A stretch of 64,000 nt of DNA from an uncultured Muribaculaceae bacterium (GTDB lineage Bacteria > Bacteroidota > Bacteroidia > Bacteroidales > Muribaculaceae): the NCBI GenBank assembly GCA_910588065.1, contig CAJUPZ010000003.1, positions 62,001-126,000 on the forward strand, given 5' to 3'. The notes below the pieces were generated by a model, which saw only the letters and a program-made list of their open reading frames with translations, made no database searches and had not been told where the DNA came from. This document shows, piece after piece, positions 32,334-41,911 of the stretch. A program made the position numbers and the translations under genes. The stretch's first letter is position 1. Each line of letters begins with the position of its first letter.

Positions 32334-34148
32334 TCAGTAGCTGTACATGGATTCTATCACATCAGCGTAGCGCTCGGCAACGGCGCGGCGCTTCACCTTG
32401 AGGGTGTTGGTGAGCTCGCCCGATTCCATGGTAAACGGTTCGGGCAGCAGGGTGAAGCGTTTTATGCGCTCAAAGCTCGCGAGCCCATGCTCGGCTTTCT
32501 CAATCCGCGCTGCGAGCATGGCGTTTATCTGGGGGTCAGCGGCGAGCTGTTCGTTCGTATCTGCCGCTATGCCATGCTCCCGCGCATACTTGCGCAGCTC
32601 CGCATAATCAGGCACTATCAGCGCGCTCACAAATTTGCGGCCATCGCCTATCACCGCCACCTGCTCAATGCACTTCTCCTCGCCGAGGCGGCTCTCGATA
32701 GCCTGGGGCGCTATATATTTGCCGTTTGAGGTCTTGAAAAGGTCCTTCAACCGCTCTGTCAGCACAAGCGCGCCGCTGTCGTCAATATAGCCGGCATCTC
32801 CGGTTCTGAACCAGCCGTCGGCGGTGAATGCCTCGGCGGTAGCCTCCGGTTTTTTGTAATAGCCGCTCATCACAGAGGGGCCTTTCACAAGAATCTCACC
32901 ATCCTCTGAAATCTTTATCTGTATGCGTGGCATAACAGTGCCTACAGAACCTATCTCATAGCCCACATTCGGGTAGCAGGTAACTGTGGCTGTGGTTTCC
33001 GAAAGGCCGTAGCCGATAATTATATTTATGCCGCAGCTGTGCAGAAATTCAACGATTTTGGGCGATAATGCCGCTCCGGCGGTGGGGAAGAAACGGCCGT
33101 TCTCAATACCTATCACCCGCTTCATGGGGGTGAACACCTGATGCTCGAAAAAGCGGTACTCAATGGCGAGCAGCAGCGGCACCCTCTTGCCGAGGCGCAC
33201 ATAATCCAGATTGCGGCGGCGCCCAACCTTCAGCGCGCGCCGGATTATCATCCGTCTGATGCCGCTCATCTTGCCCATCTTCTCCTCAACAACTGCGTAG
33301 ACCTTCTCCCAGAATCGCGGCACCGAGCACATGCACGACGGCTTGCACTCCCTCACGGTTGCCTGGATGTCATGTGGATCATGGTTGATACTCACCTTCA
33401 TACCCATATAAAGGCAGAAATATGTCCATGCACGCTCGAAAATATGGCTCAGCGGCAGGAAGCACACCGATGAATCCGCATCGCTGAGAGTCGACAGCCG
33501 TTCTCTGTGGATAGGCAGGGCGGCGTTGAAGCATGAGTGGGGAAGCACTGCCCCTTTAGGCTCGCCTGTTGTGCCTGAGGTGTAGATGATTATAGCGGTA
33601 TCGCTCTCGCTGCTGCGGTTGCGGCGCTCCTCCACCTCATGGTGCAGGTCCGCACCGGTGTTGGCTCCGGTTTTGACAAAATCAGCGTATGTCATGGACG
33701 TTTCGTCATCCGCATCCGGCTTGAAATCCTCAAACACAACAATCTGCTTCAGCACATCGGTGGCTGCCATTACCTTGCGCGCAACATGATACTGCTCCTC
33801 GTTGCCTACAAAAATCAGCCTTATCGAAGCATCCTCTATTATATACCTCACCTGCTCGGGAGAGCTTGTGGAATAAATGCTCACAGGCACCGCACGGTTA
33901 TAATATGCGGCGAAGTCCACAATAGGCATCTCGGGACGGTTTGCCGAAAATATCGCTATATTGTCCGTTTCATTCACCCCGAGAGCCGCCAGGGCGTTTG
34001 CCGCTTCGGTTACATTCTCCTTCAGGGAGTTCCACGACATATCCTGCCATGCGCCATGCTTTTTATAACTGAGGGCAACCCGGTTGCCATATTTCAGGGT
34101 CTGCTTGTCTATGAGGGTGGTGAGTATGTTGGGCATAATTTCAGTCAT
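32334..34148 (-). CDS. long-chain acyl-CoA synthetase (AMP-forming)
   Basis: 604 residues from the ATG at 34148; a longer reading to 34211 is rejected because the -7 box at 34178-34185 lies inside it. The enzyme activates fatty acids to acyl-CoA through an acyl-AMP. AIIIYTSGTTGEPKGAV (about residue 172) is the P-loop, YGLSETTATVTCYP the A5 region and GWFRTGDAGYIDDSGALVLTER the A7-A8 region. It fits the FadD15-like group of Bacteroidetes enzymes without an N-terminal membrane helix. Single-gene unit. Confidence 0.92.
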   Translation of the reverse strand: MTEIMPNILTTLIDKQTLKYGNRVALSYKKHGAWQDMSWNSLKENVTEAANALAALGVNETDNIAIFSANRPEMPIVDFAAYYNRAVPVSIYSTSSPEQVRYIIEDASIRLIFVGNEEQYHVARKVMAATDVLKQIVVFEDFKPDADDETSMTYADFVKTGANTGADLHHEVEERRNRSSESDTAIIIYTSGTTGEPKGAVLPHSCFNAALPIHRERLSTLSDADSSVCFLPLSHIFERAWTYFCLYMGMKVSINHDPHDIQATVRECKPSCMCSVPRFWEKVYAVVEEKMGKMSGIRRMIIRRALKVGRRRNLDYVRLGKRVPLLLAIEYRFFEHQVFTPMKRVIGIENGRFFPTAGAALSPKIVEFLHSCGINIIIGYGLSETTATVTCYPNVGYEIGSVGTVMPRIQIKISEDGEILVKGPSVMSGYYKKPEATAEAFTADGWFRTGDAGYIDDSGALVLTERLKDLFKTSNGKYIAPQAIESRLGEEKCIEQVAVIGDGRKFVSALIVPDYAELRKYAREHGIAADTNEQLAADPQINAMLAARIEKAEHGLASFERIKRFTLLPEPFTMESGELTNTLKVKRRAVAERYADVIESMYSY

Positions 34149-34177
34149 GAGTTTACGGCTCTGCTCACAGAGCGGCG

Positions 34178-34185
34178 CAAAGGTA
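34178..34185 (-). promoter_or_regulatory. -7 box of acyl-CoA synthetase gene
   Basis: Minus strand TACCTTTG, full match to TAnnTTTG, about 30 bp before the ATG at 34148. The -33 element is weak. Confidence 0.6.
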
Positions 34186-34336
34186 GGGCTATTCTTTATA
34201 TATTCTAACAATTGAGCCGCGATATTGTGGCTGCCGTTAACAAATCTTCAAGAATCCACCCCGCCGGTTTGCCTAATTTAACCAAGCGCCACACCTGCGG
34301 GGCAATATTAAGCCTCCTGCTCCGTTATTAGGGTGA

Positions 34337-35056
34337 ATGAAACGACTTATAGCATCTGCAATCATATATATCCTTGCCGCAGCCACAGGCCGGCTGACAG
34401 CGGTCGACCTCTCCTCAGGACCGCTCAACCGCCCCTACAGCGACGGCAGAGCATGGCATGCAGGCTTCTATGTGGGGGTAAACGCCCAGGACCTGCGCTT
34501 CACCCACTCCGGATTCATCACCGAATCAGGCGAAAGCTGGTTTGCCGACCAACCCGGCTACTCCCCGGGCTTCAATGTCGGCGGCCTGATCGACTTCCGC
34601 CTCAACGATTATTTCAACGTGCGTCTGTCGCCCGGCCTCTACTTCGGCAGCCGTGACATTAAGATGCGCGAGGCCGAAACCGGAGAGACACTGCGCCAGA
34701 ACATCAAGAGCGCGCTGCTGGTGATGCCGGTGGACCTCAAGTTCTCCTCAGTGCGCTACCGCAACTCACGCCCCTACCTCACCGCGGGAGTGATGCCGGC
34801 ATTTGATGTCGCGAAAAAACGCACCGACTACCTGAAGCTCAACACCTTTGACTGCTACCTCACCGCCGGCTTCGGCTGCGACTTCTACCTCCCTTTTTTC
34901 AAGCTCAATCCGGAGATAAAATTCTGTTTCGGCCTCAGCGATGTGCTTGTCCACAAGCGTCCCGACCTCGCCGAAGAGCCTGACCGGCTGAAGATAACCC
35001 AATCGCTCAAACGGGCTACCTCTAAAATGATTGTGCTAAGTTTTTATTTCGAATAG
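34337..35056 (+). CDS. porT: type IX secretion protein PorT
   Basis: 239 residues with a signal peptide and a beta-barrel body. LNRPYSDGRAWHAGFYVGVN followed by AQDLRFTHSG is the N-terminal signature of PorT/SprT proteins. PorT is an outer-membrane protein needed for the T9SS of Porphyromonas and for gliding in flavobacteria. It ends 2 bp before porP and so heads the run porT-P-K-L-M-N. In P. gingivalis porT lies apart from that cluster, so the linkage here is worth noting. Confidence 0.85.
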   Translation: MKRLIASAIIYILAAATGRLTAVDLSSGPLNRPYSDGRAWHAGFYVGVNAQDLRFTHSGFITESGESWFADQPGYSPGFNVGGLIDFRLNDYFNVRLSPGLYFGSRDIKMREAETGETLRQNIKSALLVMPVDLKFSSVRYRNSRPYLTAGVMPAFDVAKKRTDYLKLNTFDCYLTAGFGCDFYLPFFKLNPEIKFCFGLSDVLVHKRPDLAEEPDRLKITQSLKRATSKMIVLSFYFE

Positions 35057-35058
35057 CA

Positions 35059-36045
35059 ATGACCCGCCTGCGGCTTTTACTGATATCATTCCTTGCGTGC
35101 ATATACAGCACCGGTGTCGCTCAAAACGACCCCCTGCTCAGCCACTACTTTGAAGTGCCGGCATTCTATAATCCCGCCGCCACGGGGCTGACCGACCTTG
35201 TGAGGATTCATGGCGGCTCGCGCCCGCAGTGGGTAGGCATCGACAACGCCCCCATGACCTTTCTCGGCCTCGCCGACACCCCGTTCAAGCTCGGCAAGCA
35301 CCGGTTCGGCGCCGGAGTGAGCATAAACCAACAGAGCATGGGGCTGTACCGCAATCTATCCGCCGCCCTGCAGATCAGCTATAAGATAAAGCTGCTCGGC
35401 GGTGTGCTGTCCGTTGGCATACAGCCAGGCATTATCAGCGACACTTTCAAAGGCTCGGAGGTATTCATCCCCGACGATGACGACTATCACGACGACACCG
35501 ACCCCGCCATACCTCGCACCGATGTGAGCGGCACTGCCCTTGACCTCGCAGCCGGAATTTGGTACACCCGCAGGGCATTCCGGGCAGGGCTGTCGGTTAC
35601 GCATCTCAACTCACCAAAGGTGACATTCAGCGGCGAGAACGGCAGCTCCACAGGCGATGCCGAAGTGCAGAATTTTGAATTCGGCCCCGCCCGCAGCATT
35701 TATTTCACCGCCGAGGGCAATATAGCGATAAAAAACACGTTATTTGAAGTGATACCGTCGGTGCTTGTGATGAGCGACTTCACATTCACCCGCGCGATAG
35801 CTACCGCCCGCCTCCGCTACAAAAAGTTTATCAGCGCCGGCATAGGCTACCGTCACGACGACGCCGTCAGCGCACTGCTGTCGGTTGAATACAAAGGTTT
35901 TTATCTCGGCTACAGCTACGATTACCCAACCACCGACATCTCCTCGGCATCGGGCGGCAGCCACGAGATTTTTGCCGGATATGCCCTCAAGCTGGACCTC
36001 TCCGACAAAAACAGGCATAAACAGAAAAGTATACGAATATTGTAG
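35059..36045 (+). CDS. porP: type IX secretion outer-membrane protein PorP/SprF
   Basis: 328 residues with a signal peptide ending GVAQ. QNDPLLSHYFEVPAFYNPAA is the family's N-terminal motif (Q.P.FS.Y...P.FYNPA), followed by a long barrel with GFYLGYSYDYPTTDIS near the end. PorP/SprF proteins associate with the PorK-PorN ring at the outer membrane in T9SS. It is followed by porK after 6 bp in the same operon. Confidence 0.93.
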   Translation: MTRLRLLLISFLACIYSTGVAQNDPLLSHYFEVPAFYNPAATGLTDLVRIHGGSRPQWVGIDNAPMTFLGLADTPFKLGKHRFGAGVSINQQSMGLYRNLSAALQISYKIKLLGGVLSVGIQPGIISDTFKGSEVFIPDDDDYHDDTDPAIPRTDVSGTALDLAAGIWYTRRAFRAGLSVTHLNSPKVTFSGENGSSTGDAEVQNFEFGPARSIYFTAEGNIAIKNTLFEVIPSVLVMSDFTFTRAIATARLRYKKFISAGIGYRHDDAVSALLSVEYKGFYLGYSYDYPTTDISSASGGSHEIFAGYALKLDLSDKNRHKQKSIRIL

Positions 36046-36051
36046 ATACAG

Positions 36052-37491
36052 ATGAAACAGTTTTCCTTACATATCCTCTACACCGCCGCTGCCATTGCCA
36101 TGACAGCATGCGCCGCATCATCCCACGGCTCATCAGGCGGCGAGCTCACCGGCGTCGGTGCTGCCTCTTGGTTCGAGCCCGCGCCTTACGGCATGGTGCT
36201 CATTGACAGAGGCTCAATAGTCGCCGGCCCGCAGGAGGCCGACTCCGTGTGGGGCACCCGCGCCGATGCCAGGGGCATAAGCGTGGATGCTTTCTGGATG
36301 GACGAGACCGAGGTGACAAACGCCGAGTACAAGCAGTTTCTCTACTGGGTGCGCGACTCAATTATCCGCGAACGCCTCGCCGACCCCGCTTACGGAGGCA
36401 ACGAGGATTTCAAGATAGAGGAGGACCGCGACGGCAACCCTGTGACACCCTACCTCAACTGGAAAAAACCTATTCCCTGGCGCAACCCCGACGAGGATGA
36501 GGAGCGTGCCATAAAAAGCGTTTACCGCACCAACCCGATTACCGGAGTCACCGAGCTCGACCCCGAGCAGATGATATACCGCTACGAAGTGTACAACCAC
36601 ACTGAGGCCGCCAAGCGCAAAAACCGCCTTGACCCGCGCAGACGCCGCTATAACACCGATCTGCCGGTCGACAACACACTCCCCGTCATAACCAAGGACA
36701 CCGCATGGATTGACGACGACGGCGAGATAGTGCGCCGCACCATATCACGCGCTCTGACAGGCGACTACGACTTCATCAACACCTACATAGTCAACATCTA
36801 CCCCGACACCACAGTGTGGGTCAACGATTTCGACAACTCCTACAACGAACCCTACGTGAGAATGTACTTCGCCCACGGCGGCTACAACGACTACCCGGTT
36901 GTGGGTGTGAGCTGGGAGCAAGCAAACGCATTCGCCGCCTGGCGCACCTCATTCCTTCGCCGCTCACTCGGCAAGGAGGGCATATATGTGGAGCCATACC
37001 GCCTGCCCACCGAAGCCGAATGGGAATATGCCGCCCGCGCAGGTGTCACCGGCAACAAATATCCCTGGCAGGGCGACCTTACCATGACCGATGACAAAGG
37101 TTGCTACTACGCCAACTTCAAGCCGCAGGAGGGCAACTACGTGCAGGACGGCCATGTGATAACCTCTCGCGTGGGCACATTCTCTCCCAACGATTTCGGC
37201 CTCTACGACATGGCCGGCAATGTGAGCGAATGGACATCCACAGCCTACACCGAGAGCGTGAGCAAGCTCACCAGCGACCTCAACCCCGAGTATCGCTACG
37301 ACGCCGCACAGGAGGACCCCTACCGCATGAAGCGCAAGATTGTGCGCGGCGGCTCATGGAAGGATGTGGCCCACAATATCCGCGGCGACATAAGGATGTG
37401 GGAATACCAGAACGAGCAGCGCTCCTACATTGGATTTCGCTGCGTGCGCACCCACATAGGATTTGCAAAAGGTCAGAAGAAAAAGAAATAA
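36052..37491 (+). CDS. porK: type IX secretion lipoprotein PorK/GldK
   Basis: 479 residues with a lipobox (IAMTACAASSHG; Cys about 20) and a sulfatase-modifying-factor-like (FGE) fold: FWMDETEVTNAEYKQFLYWV near residue 84, RLPTEAEWEYAARAGVTG, DMAGNVSEW and GGSWKD, then IGFRCVRTHIG. PorK/GldK keeps the FGE fold but works as a structural partner of PorN in the periplasmic ring of T9SS. It ends with a run of Lys. The porL start lies 5 bp downstream. Confidence 0.93.
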   Translation: MKQFSLHILYTAAAIAMTACAASSHGSSGGELTGVGAASWFEPAPYGMVLIDRGSIVAGPQEADSVWGTRADARGISVDAFWMDETEVTNAEYKQFLYWVRDSIIRERLADPAYGGNEDFKIEEDRDGNPVTPYLNWKKPIPWRNPDEDEERAIKSVYRTNPITGVTELDPEQMIYRYEVYNHTEAAKRKNRLDPRRRRYNTDLPVDNTLPVITKDTAWIDDDGEIVRRTISRALTGDYDFINTYIVNIYPDTTVWVNDFDNSYNEPYVRMYFAHGGYNDYPVVGVSWEQANAFAAWRTSFLRRSLGKEGIYVEPYRLPTEAEWEYAARAGVTGNKYPWQGDLTMTDDKGCYYANFKPQEGNYVQDGHVITSRVGTFSPNDFGLYDMAGNVSEWTSTAYTESVSKLTSDLNPEYRYDAAQEDPYRMKRKIVRGGSWKDVAHNIRGDIRMWEYQNEQRSYIGFRCVRTHIGFAKGQKKKK

Positions 37492-37496
37492 CCGCT

Positions 37497-38342
37497 ATGG
37501 GCAAGATCAAAAGATATAAGAATGTGATAGAGCGTTTTCTGTCAGGCGAGAGCGGGCAGCGCTTCTTCAATATAGCATACAGTATAGGCGCTGCCATCGT
37601 TATTTTGGGTGCGCTGTTCAAGATTCTTCACCTCAGCGGAGGCGACCTGCTGCTGTCGGTGGGTATGGGCACAGAGGTGCTGATGTTCATCCTCACAGCC
37701 TTTGACCGTCCGCCGCGCGAATCGCACATAGAGGATATTCTGCCGCTGCTTGCAGGACAGACCGCCGCCGGACAGGCTTCCGGCTATACCGGCGAGACGG
37801 TACTGCCCGCCGCTGCCGTCAACCCCGCACCGGCCGCTTCCGGCACCACAGTGATTGTTGGAGGAGGTGGTGGCGCAGGAGGTGTCGTCACTGCAGGGGG
37901 AAGCACAATTTCGCCCGAGGTGGCCAAAGAGCTTGACCGCCTTGGCGAAACCGCGGCCCAACTCAACGCCGCCGGCGAGGCTCTGCTCAAAAGCTACGGC
38001 TCGCTGTCGGTTGACCCGCAGTCGGCATCACAGGGCGCAGAGGGCTATGTGGAGCAGATGCAGGCGCTGAACCGCAACATCGCCGGGCTCAACACCATTT
38101 ACGAGATTCAGCTGCGCAGCGTATCCTCACAGCTCGACGCGATACAGAGTGTGAACAGCGGCATGAGCCACATGAAGGAGATGTATGAGCAGACAGCCGG
38201 GTGCACCGAAGCCTACCGCGAGGAGGCGATGAAGCTCACCCGCAATATGCAGCAGCTCAACAAAGTGTATGAGCAGATGCTCAACGCCATGACAGTAAAC
38301 ATGTTTGCCAACCCCGCCGCGCGGCAATCAGAAAACAACTGA
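37497..38342 (+). CDS. porL: type IX secretion inner-membrane motor protein PorL/GldL
   Basis: 281 residues from the ATG at 37497. Two transmembrane helices at the start (FFNIAYSIGAAIVILGALFK and LLLSVGMGTEVLMFILTAF) bear the GldL hallmark GALFKILHL. A Gly/Ala-rich linker (GGGGGAGGVVTAGG) and a helical cytoplasmic part follow. With PorM it forms the proton-driven motor of T9SS. A longer reading from 37101 overlaps porK in another frame and is rejected. Confidence 0.93.
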   Translation: MGKIKRYKNVIERFLSGESGQRFFNIAYSIGAAIVILGALFKILHLSGGDLLLSVGMGTEVLMFILTAFDRPPRESHIEDILPLLAGQTAAGQASGYTGETVLPAAAVNPAPAASGTTVIVGGGGGAGGVVTAGGSTISPEVAKELDRLGETAAQLNAAGEALLKSYGSLSVDPQSASQGAEGYVEQMQALNRNIAGLNTIYEIQLRSVSSQLDAIQSVNSGMSHMKEMYEQTAGCTEAYREEAMKLTRNMQQLNKVYEQMLNAMTVNMFANPAARQSENN

Positions 38343-38362
38343 ACCATTTTGTCACCCAGGCC

Positions 38363-39925
38363 ATGAGTCAGTCCAACATGAGGCTTTCGCCACGACAAAA
38401 GATGATAAACCTGATGTATATCGTCCTGACCGCAATGCTTGCATTGAATGTGTCGAGCGATGTGCTCAACGGCTTCACACAGGTGCAGGACGGCCTGTCG
38501 CACACCAACGACAACTTCCGTCAGCGCAACGACGCTGTGTTTGCCACCCTCGAGACAGCCGCCGCCGTAAACCCCGAGAAGGCCGGAGAATGGCACAGCC
38601 GCGCGCTGCAGGTGAGACAGAGCGCAGCAGGCATCTGCGCGACAATCGACTCGCTCAAGCTTGCCATTGTGCGCAAAGCCGACGGTCCCGCCGGCAACCC
38701 CGACAATATCGACAACCGCGAGAATCTGGAGGCCTCATCCGTAATAATGCTCAGCCCGGTGAGCGGCAACGGCGCTGCGCTGCGCAAGCAGATTGACAGC
38801 TTCCGCTCGTTTGTATCCCCCATGATAAGCGACAGCATCACCCGCACAGGCATAGAGGCGATGCTATCAACCGCCCCGCACCGTAGCGGAGCAACAGACG
38901 CGCTGCGCAGCTGGGAGGTGGTGAAGTTTGAGAACCAGCCGGTTGTGGCCGCGGTAGCATTGCTGTCAAAGCTGCAGAATGATGTTCTTTACGCCGAGGG
39001 CGAAGCTCTGAGCTCGCTCGCTTCGGCAGTGGATGCAGGTGACGTGAGGGTCAACCGCATCAACGCGTTTGTAATTCCGGAATCACGCTACGTCATGAAG
39101 GGCAATCCCTACCGCGCCGAGATAGTTCTTGCGGCGGTAGACACCACTGCCCGCCCGGCACTGTTCATAGACGGCAAGAAACTCGACACCGACGGCTCAA
39201 CATACAGTTTCGTGCCCGGCAGCAGCGGCTCGTACACCTACAGCGGCTATCTTGAGATGCCGCTGCCTGACGGCACCTCGAGCCGCCACAGCTTCACCGC
39301 CGACTATGTGGTGATGGACCCGGTGGCCACAGTATCGGCAAGTCTGATGAATGTGCTCTACGCCGGCATAGACAACCCAATTGAGATTTCAGTGCCCGGA
39401 ATACCGCAGAGCTCCGTGAGCGCCACAATGACAAACGGCACCCTTGTGAAGGATGGCGGCAAATGGATAGCCCGTCCCACCGCCGCCGGTCAGAACGCAA
39501 CTATCAGCGTCAGCGCCAGCACTCCTGACGGCCACGCCGGCAAGGTGGCTGCTATTGAATTCAAGGTGCGCCGTCTTCCCGACCCCACCGCCTATCTGCC
39601 CGGCGGCGAGGATGGAGGTGCACGCTTCAAAGGCGAGCGGCCTATTACAAAAGCCGCCCTTATGAACACCGACGGCATCGGAGCCGCTATTGACGACGGC
39701 GTGCTTGACATTGAATTCAAAGTACTCGGATTCGAGACAGTGTTCTTCGACTCGATGGGCAATGCCATACCCGAGGTGAGCGACGGAGCTTCATTCTCCC
39801 GACGCCAGAAAGAATCGTTCAGAAGGCTGACCCGCGGCAAGCGGTTCTACATATCCCGCATACGCGCAATAGGTCCGGACGGAATTGAGCGCACCCTCAG
39901 CCCGCTTGAAATAACAGTAAACTGA
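38363..39925 (+). CDS. porM: type IX secretion motor protein PorM/GldM
   Basis: 520 residues: a short N-terminal part with MRLSPRQKMINLMYIVLTAM (single membrane helix, a GldM signature) and a long periplasmic region of a helical domain followed by beta-rich domains (PTAYLPGGEDGG in the last third, a typical GldM C-terminal stretch). PorM spans the periplasm from the PorL motor to the PorK/PorN ring. Starts 20 bp after porL. Confidence 0.94.
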   Translation: MSQSNMRLSPRQKMINLMYIVLTAMLALNVSSDVLNGFTQVQDGLSHTNDNFRQRNDAVFATLETAAAVNPEKAGEWHSRALQVRQSAAGICATIDSLKLAIVRKADGPAGNPDNIDNRENLEASSVIMLSPVSGNGAALRKQIDSFRSFVSPMISDSITRTGIEAMLSTAPHRSGATDALRSWEVVKFENQPVVAAVALLSKLQNDVLYAEGEALSSLASAVDAGDVRVNRINAFVIPESRYVMKGNPYRAEIVLAAVDTTARPALFIDGKKLDTDGSTYSFVPGSSGSYTYSGYLEMPLPDGTSSRHSFTADYVVMDPVATVSASLMNVLYAGIDNPIEISVPGIPQSSVSATMTNGTLVKDGGKWIARPTAAGQNATISVSASTPDGHAGKVAAIEFKVRRLPDPTAYLPGGEDGGARFKGERPITKAALMNTDGIGAAIDDGVLDIEFKVLGFETVFFDSMGNAIPEVSDGASFSRRQKESFRRLTRGKRFYISRIRAIGPDGIERTLSPLEITVN

Positions 39926-39932
39926 TAAGATC

Positions 39933-41021
39933 ATGAGCATGAAATCAATCATATACAAACTGTCGGTCACAGCAATGCTGCTGACAAGCGTCAATGCCCT
40001 TGCCCAGCAGAGCGTCAGCAGCTCGGTGACCAAACGCAGTGGCAGCCGCAGCACGGCTGTGAGCAAAAGCGGCACAGTGAGCGACCGTGCCCGCGAGCGC
40101 GTGAGCGTAGAGAGCGCGTCGGCTTCCGATGCCGACCTCGCATGGATGAAAGTGGTGTATCGCTCGCTCGACCTGCAGAAACCCGAGAACGCAGCCCTCT
40201 ACTTTCCCGAACAGAGCGTGGATGGTCAGGAAAACCTCTTTCGCCTGATGATGAGGCTGCTCGCAGCAAACGAGCTGCCAGCATACGAATATCTTGACGG
40301 GCGCGAGGTGTTTACCGACGAGTATCGCCTTAAGGTACGCGATATGCTCGACCGTTTCCACATATACTACACCGAAGGTAAAGGCTATTCGGAAAAACGC
40401 CCGGTTTTCAACATAGATGAGAGCGATGTGCCCTCAACGGAAGTGCTCGGATACTACATGGTGGAACGCTGGGAGTTTGACCGCCGCGCCGGCCGGATGC
40501 GCACAAAGGTGGAGGCCTTGTGCCCGGTGCTTCACCGCAGCGAGGAGTTTGGCCACGAGGCCGTGAAATACCCTATGTTCTGGGTGCGCTACTCCGACCT
40601 GCGCCCCTACCTCACCGGCCAGCTCATATTCACGGACGATGACAACAACCTGCCTCAGAGCACCTACGACGACTATTTCAACCTCGGGCTCTACAACGGC
40701 GAGATATACAAGACCCGCAACCTGCGCAACAAATCGCTGGCCCAGCTCCACCCCGATCCGGAGGATATGAAGCATGCACAGGACAGCATAGAGAAGCGTC
40801 TGAGCTCATTTGACAAAAACATCTGGGTGCCGTCGCTCGAAGAGGTGCAGAAGAAAGCCGAGAGCGCCGCTGAAAACGATTCCATTGCCCCTGCCAAGAG
40901 CAAGCGCAAAATCAAAGGCACCAGAGTTGCCTCCAAACGGCCGTCAAAGAAAGCCAAGAGCGCATCCGGCAGCAGCGGCCGGAGCTCGGCTACCCGGAGT
41001 GTGCGCAACCGCAAGCGGTAG
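39933..41021 (+). CDS. porN: type IX secretion ring protein PorN/GldN
   Basis: 362 residues with a signal peptide (AMLLTSVNALAQQ) and the GldN core (AWMKVVYRSLDLQKPENAAL, then LFRLMMRLLAANELPAYEYL and YFNLGLYNGEIYKTRNLRNK). PorN is the periplasmic partner of lipoprotein PorK. The last 60 residues are Lys/Arg/Ser-rich (KSKRKIKGTRVASKRPSKKA). An internal ATG at 39939 is an alternative start. Its 3' end overlaps the convergent radical SAM gene by 32 bp, marking the end of the por operon. Confidence 0.93.
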   Translation: MSMKSIIYKLSVTAMLLTSVNALAQQSVSSSVTKRSGSRSTAVSKSGTVSDRARERVSVESASASDADLAWMKVVYRSLDLQKPENAALYFPEQSVDGQENLFRLMMRLLAANELPAYEYLDGREVFTDEYRLKVRDMLDRFHIYYTEGKGYSEKRPVFNIDESDVPSTEVLGYYMVERWEFDRRAGRMRTKVEALCPVLHRSEEFGHEAVKYPMFWVRYSDLRPYLTGQLIFTDDDNNLPQSTYDDYFNLGLYNGEIYKTRNLRNKSLAQLHPDPEDMKHAQDSIEKRLSSFDKNIWVPSLEEVQKKAESAAENDSIAPAKSKRKIKGTRVASKRPSKKAKSASGSSGRSSATRSVRNRKR

Positions 41022-41904
41022 ATGCCCTCAGCAGCGAGTTGAGCTTATCCGTAAACTCATGATTTTTGAGTCCCCACCGCGGGCACAGAAGCATATCCGC
41101 GGGGCTCTGCGACACAAAGCGCTCTATGGCTATATCGGCCCGGAGCGCTTTTATTATCCTGACACACAGATTCAGATAGCGCTCCACCGTAAACTCGAGA
41201 ATGTCCGCTTTGCCTTCAAGATATTGCCTTGCGAGCAGAGTACCCTTCACAACCTGCATCTGGTGAAACTTCACCACATCCACCGGCAGAGTGTTTATCT
41301 CCCCGACAGTTGCCATAATCATATCCTCCGACTCTCCCGGAAGACCGTTGATGAAATGGAGCCCGGTTTCTATACCGGCTTCATGAGTGCGCCGCACGGC
41401 ATCTACAGTCTGCTGCCAGGAGTGACACCGGTTTATTCTGTCAAGTGTGGAATTGTGCGCTGTCTCCGCGCCATATTCCACCATGACAAATGTTGAGCGG
41501 CGCATCTCTGCGAGCCTGTCAAGAAGCTGCTGCGGCATACAGTCGGGCCGTGTGCCTATGATGAGGCCGTCAACATCCGGCTGGGCAAGAGCCTCTGAAT
41601 AGAGGCGCAACAGAGTGTCCACCGGCGCATGAGTGCCGGTATACGCCTGAAAATAGGCGAGATAGCGCATTGAGGGATATTTGCGGGCAAAAAACTCCTT
41701 GCTGCGCGCTATCTGGGCGGCAACAGAATCGCCATTAGCCCTCACCGGAGTGAAAGAGCTGTTATTGCAGTATATGCAGCCCCCGGTGGAGAGGGTGCCG
41801 TCGCGGTTGGGGCATGAGAATCCGGCATCGACTGTAAGTTTCTGCATCTTGCAGTCAAAGCGCTCGGCCAAAAAATCGGAGAATGTGCGGTAGCTAAGCG
41901 ACAT
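40990..41904 (-). CDS. TIGR01212/YhcC family radical SAM protein
   Basis: 304 residues. The iron-sulfur segment is FSCPNRDGTLSTGGCIYCNN near residue 29, the cysteine pattern of the TIGR01212 (E. coli YhcC) group, followed by a TIM-barrel half (HAPVDTLLRLYSEALAQPDV, VEYGAETAHNSTLDRINR, GIETGLHFINGLPGE). The substrate is unknown. It precedes nothing on its strand within 7 bp of aroC's stop, so it may be in the ybaK-aroC transcript. Its stop lies inside the end of porN. Confidence 0.9.
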   Translation of the reverse strand: MSLSYRTFSDFLAERFDCKMQKLTVDAGFSCPNRDGTLSTGGCIYCNNSSFTPVRANGDSVAAQIARSKEFFARKYPSMRYLAYFQAYTGTHAPVDTLLRLYSEALAQPDVDGLIIGTRPDCMPQQLLDRLAEMRRSTFVMVEYGAETAHNSTLDRINRCHSWQQTVDAVRRTHEAGIETGLHFINGLPGESEDMIMATVGEINTLPVDVVKFHQMQVVKGTLLARQYLEGKADILEFTVERYLNLCVRIIKALRADIAIERFVSQSPADMLLCPRWGLKNHEFTDKLNSLLRASTACGCAHSG

Positions 41905-41911
41905 GGCAGGT

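Noticed and set aside
37101..37496. N-terminal extension of PorL
   Set aside because: It is the out-of-frame shadow of the porK 3' end; GldL proteins start directly before the two membrane helices.
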